Assembly (NCBI RefSeq): GCF_009377185.1
Contig: NZ_VJZC01000029.1
Location: forward strand, 1-40,748
DNA length: 40,748 bases
Origin: Streptomyces spongiae
GTDB lineage: Bacteria > Actinomycetota > Actinomycetes > Streptomycetales > Streptomycetaceae
Direction of reading: 5' to 3'
Numbering within the stretch: position 1 is the stretch's first letter; every line of letters starts with the position of its first letter. This document shows positions 40,089 to 40,748 of this stretch, piece by piece. The position numbers were made by a program, and so were the translations under genes. The notes under the pieces were generated by a model. The model ran no database searches. It was not told the DNA's origin and saw nothing but the letters and a program-made list of their open reading frames with translations.

Positions 40089-40667
40089 ATGGCAGGCAAC
40101 AACGCCAACGAGATCCGCGTCGCCGGGACCGGCCGCATCCTGGTCGCCCCGGTCGGTACGACCGCGCCGGCCGACGTCACCACCGCGTGGGGGGCCGCCT
40201 GGAAGGACCTCGGCTACACCTCGCAGGACGGCGTCAAGCTGGCGAAGAAGGACAAGCTCGACCCGGTCGAGACCTGGCAGTCCGTCTCCCCGGCCCGGTT
40301 CATCTACTCGGACCGCGACCTGACGGTGAAGTTCCAGCTGCTCCAGCTGAACGAGGACACCCTGCCGTTCTTCATGGGCGGTGACGCCGTCGCGGAGACC
40401 GCGGCCAACTCCGGTCTGTACAAGTACGAGCTGACCGCCGACCCGAAGTTCAACGAGAAGGCGATGGGCATCGAGTTCAGCGACGGCAAGGACATCACGT
40501 ACCGCTTCGTCATCTCGCGCGGCCAGGTCACCGAGACCGAGGAGCTGTCGCTGACCCGTACCGCCTCCATCAAGCTCGGTGTCACCTTCACCGCGCTCGC
40601 GGTCGACAACACCAAGCCGCTGGCCACCTTCCTGATGAAGGACCCGGCGTACAGCGCCGCGTCCTGA
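40089..40667 (+). CDS. Phage major tail (tube) protein
   Basis: A 192-residue protein resembling siphoviral tail tube proteins: an N-terminal stretch for a ring-forming subunit (IRVAGTGRILVAPVGTTAPADVTTAWGAAWKDLGYTSQDGV), a DRDLTVKFQLLQLNEDTLPFFMGGDA segment and a C-terminal beta-strand (SLTRTASIKLGVTFTALAVDNTKPLATFLMKDPAY). AAGGAG is placed 9 nt before the ATG. No sheath gene precedes it, so the tail would be non-contractile. It should be followed beyond the window by chaperone and tape-measure genes. Confidence 0.8.
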   Translation: MAGNNANEIRVAGTGRILVAPVGTTAPADVTTAWGAAWKDLGYTSQDGVKLAKKDKLDPVETWQSVSPARFIYSDRDLTVKFQLLQLNEDTLPFFMGGDAVAETAANSGLYKYELTADPKFNEKAMGIEFSDGKDITYRFVISRGQVTETEELSLTRTASIKLGVTFTALAVDNTKPLATFLMKDPAYSAAS

Positions 40668-40697
40668 CCCGTCCGACCCGCGCCGCCCCGCCCGTGA

Positions 40698-40726
40698 TGA
40701 CGGGTGGGGCCGCCCCTCGCGGGCGG
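40698..40726 (+). other. Hairpin-forming sequence after the tube gene
   Basis: CCGCCC (40710-40715) and GGGCGG (40721-40726) can pair, next to a second possible stem CCCGT-GATG-ACGGG. The window ends before the next gene, so a terminator or a structure that limits read-through cannot be distinguished. Confidence 0.35.
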
Positions 40727-40748
40727 GGCCGGGACGTCACCCCTCCCC

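Noticed and set aside
1..40748. CRISPR arrays, rRNA genes, complete insertion sequences or biosynthetic gene clusters.
   Set aside because: No regularly spaced repeat-spacer array, rRNA sequence, intact transposase or cluster of biosynthetic core enzymes was seen.

Overview
This is high-GC actinobacterial DNA, almost certainly from a Streptomyces chromosome. Codon third positions are strongly G/C, GTG starts and GTGA stop/start overlaps are common, and there is a run of genes (sugar ABC operon, DUF3039, YqgE, murA, HU, malic enzyme, HelD, anti-sigma/ECF sigma, HemD-like regulator, narK) whose order I recall from the Streptomyces coelicolor core chromosome (around SCO2943-SCO2959). That correspondence is from memory, not from a search.

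Layout. 1-2.5 kb: an ArsR-like regulator with a 30-bp palindrome over its promoter, a small downstream gene, a membrane-anchored Lon-like (S16) protease and an IclR regulator. 2.9-6.9 kb: an SF2 DEAH-type helicase, a Phd/Doc-like toxin-antitoxin pair whose Doc protein has Arg in place of the catalytic His, and an MFS exporter. 7.1-10.3 kb: tRNA-Cys with its terminator, then degenerate gene remnants and a DrrA/DrrB-type ABC exporter with a MerR regulator. 10.4-12.2 kb: an SRPBCC protein and a tandem SUKH-4 immunity-type protein. 12.4-17.2 kb: a three-subunit molybdenum hydroxylase (xanthine dehydrogenase family) with an odd FeS subunit and a large subunit that seems to lack the catalytic Glu. 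17.5-22.6 kb: an amino-sugar type ABC importer with an intracellular GH20 hexosaminidase, preceded by a DasR-like (dre) site. 23-33 kb: DUF3039, YqgE, murA, HU, malic enzyme, HelD-type RNA polymerase-associated ATPase, anti-sigma/ECF sigma pair and a CGNR regulator. 33.2-33.9 kb: a repeat-rich spacer with the GGTCGCGCAGTTCCCCGCG dispersed repeat. 33.9-36.6 kb: nnaR and narK (nitrate assimilation). 36.9 kb: a GtrA protein. 37.5 kb to the end: a phage-derived block (XRE repressor, two regulatory genes, tail terminator, tail tube protein) that runs off the window.

How the genes work together. Two regulatory themes stand out. First, three genes (MFS exporter, tandem SUKH-4 protein, DUF3039 protein) have upstream elements that match the RecA/LexA-independent DNA-damage promoter of mycobacteria (TTGTCRGTG-N8-TANNNT, PafBC type). 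Two of them place the transcription start exactly on the ATG, and a fourth perfect match lies antisense inside the hexosaminidase gene. Second, the phage-derived block has two promoters with the same 20-bp operator, GTTGCG(A/C)-N6-TCGCAAC, one before the regulatory genes and one before the tail genes. Regulators are followed at once by tail terminator and tail tube genes with no head, portal, terminase or integrase gene in view. This suggests a domesticated non-contractile phage tail (tailocin-like) under repressor control; most of its structural genes would lie beyond position 40748.
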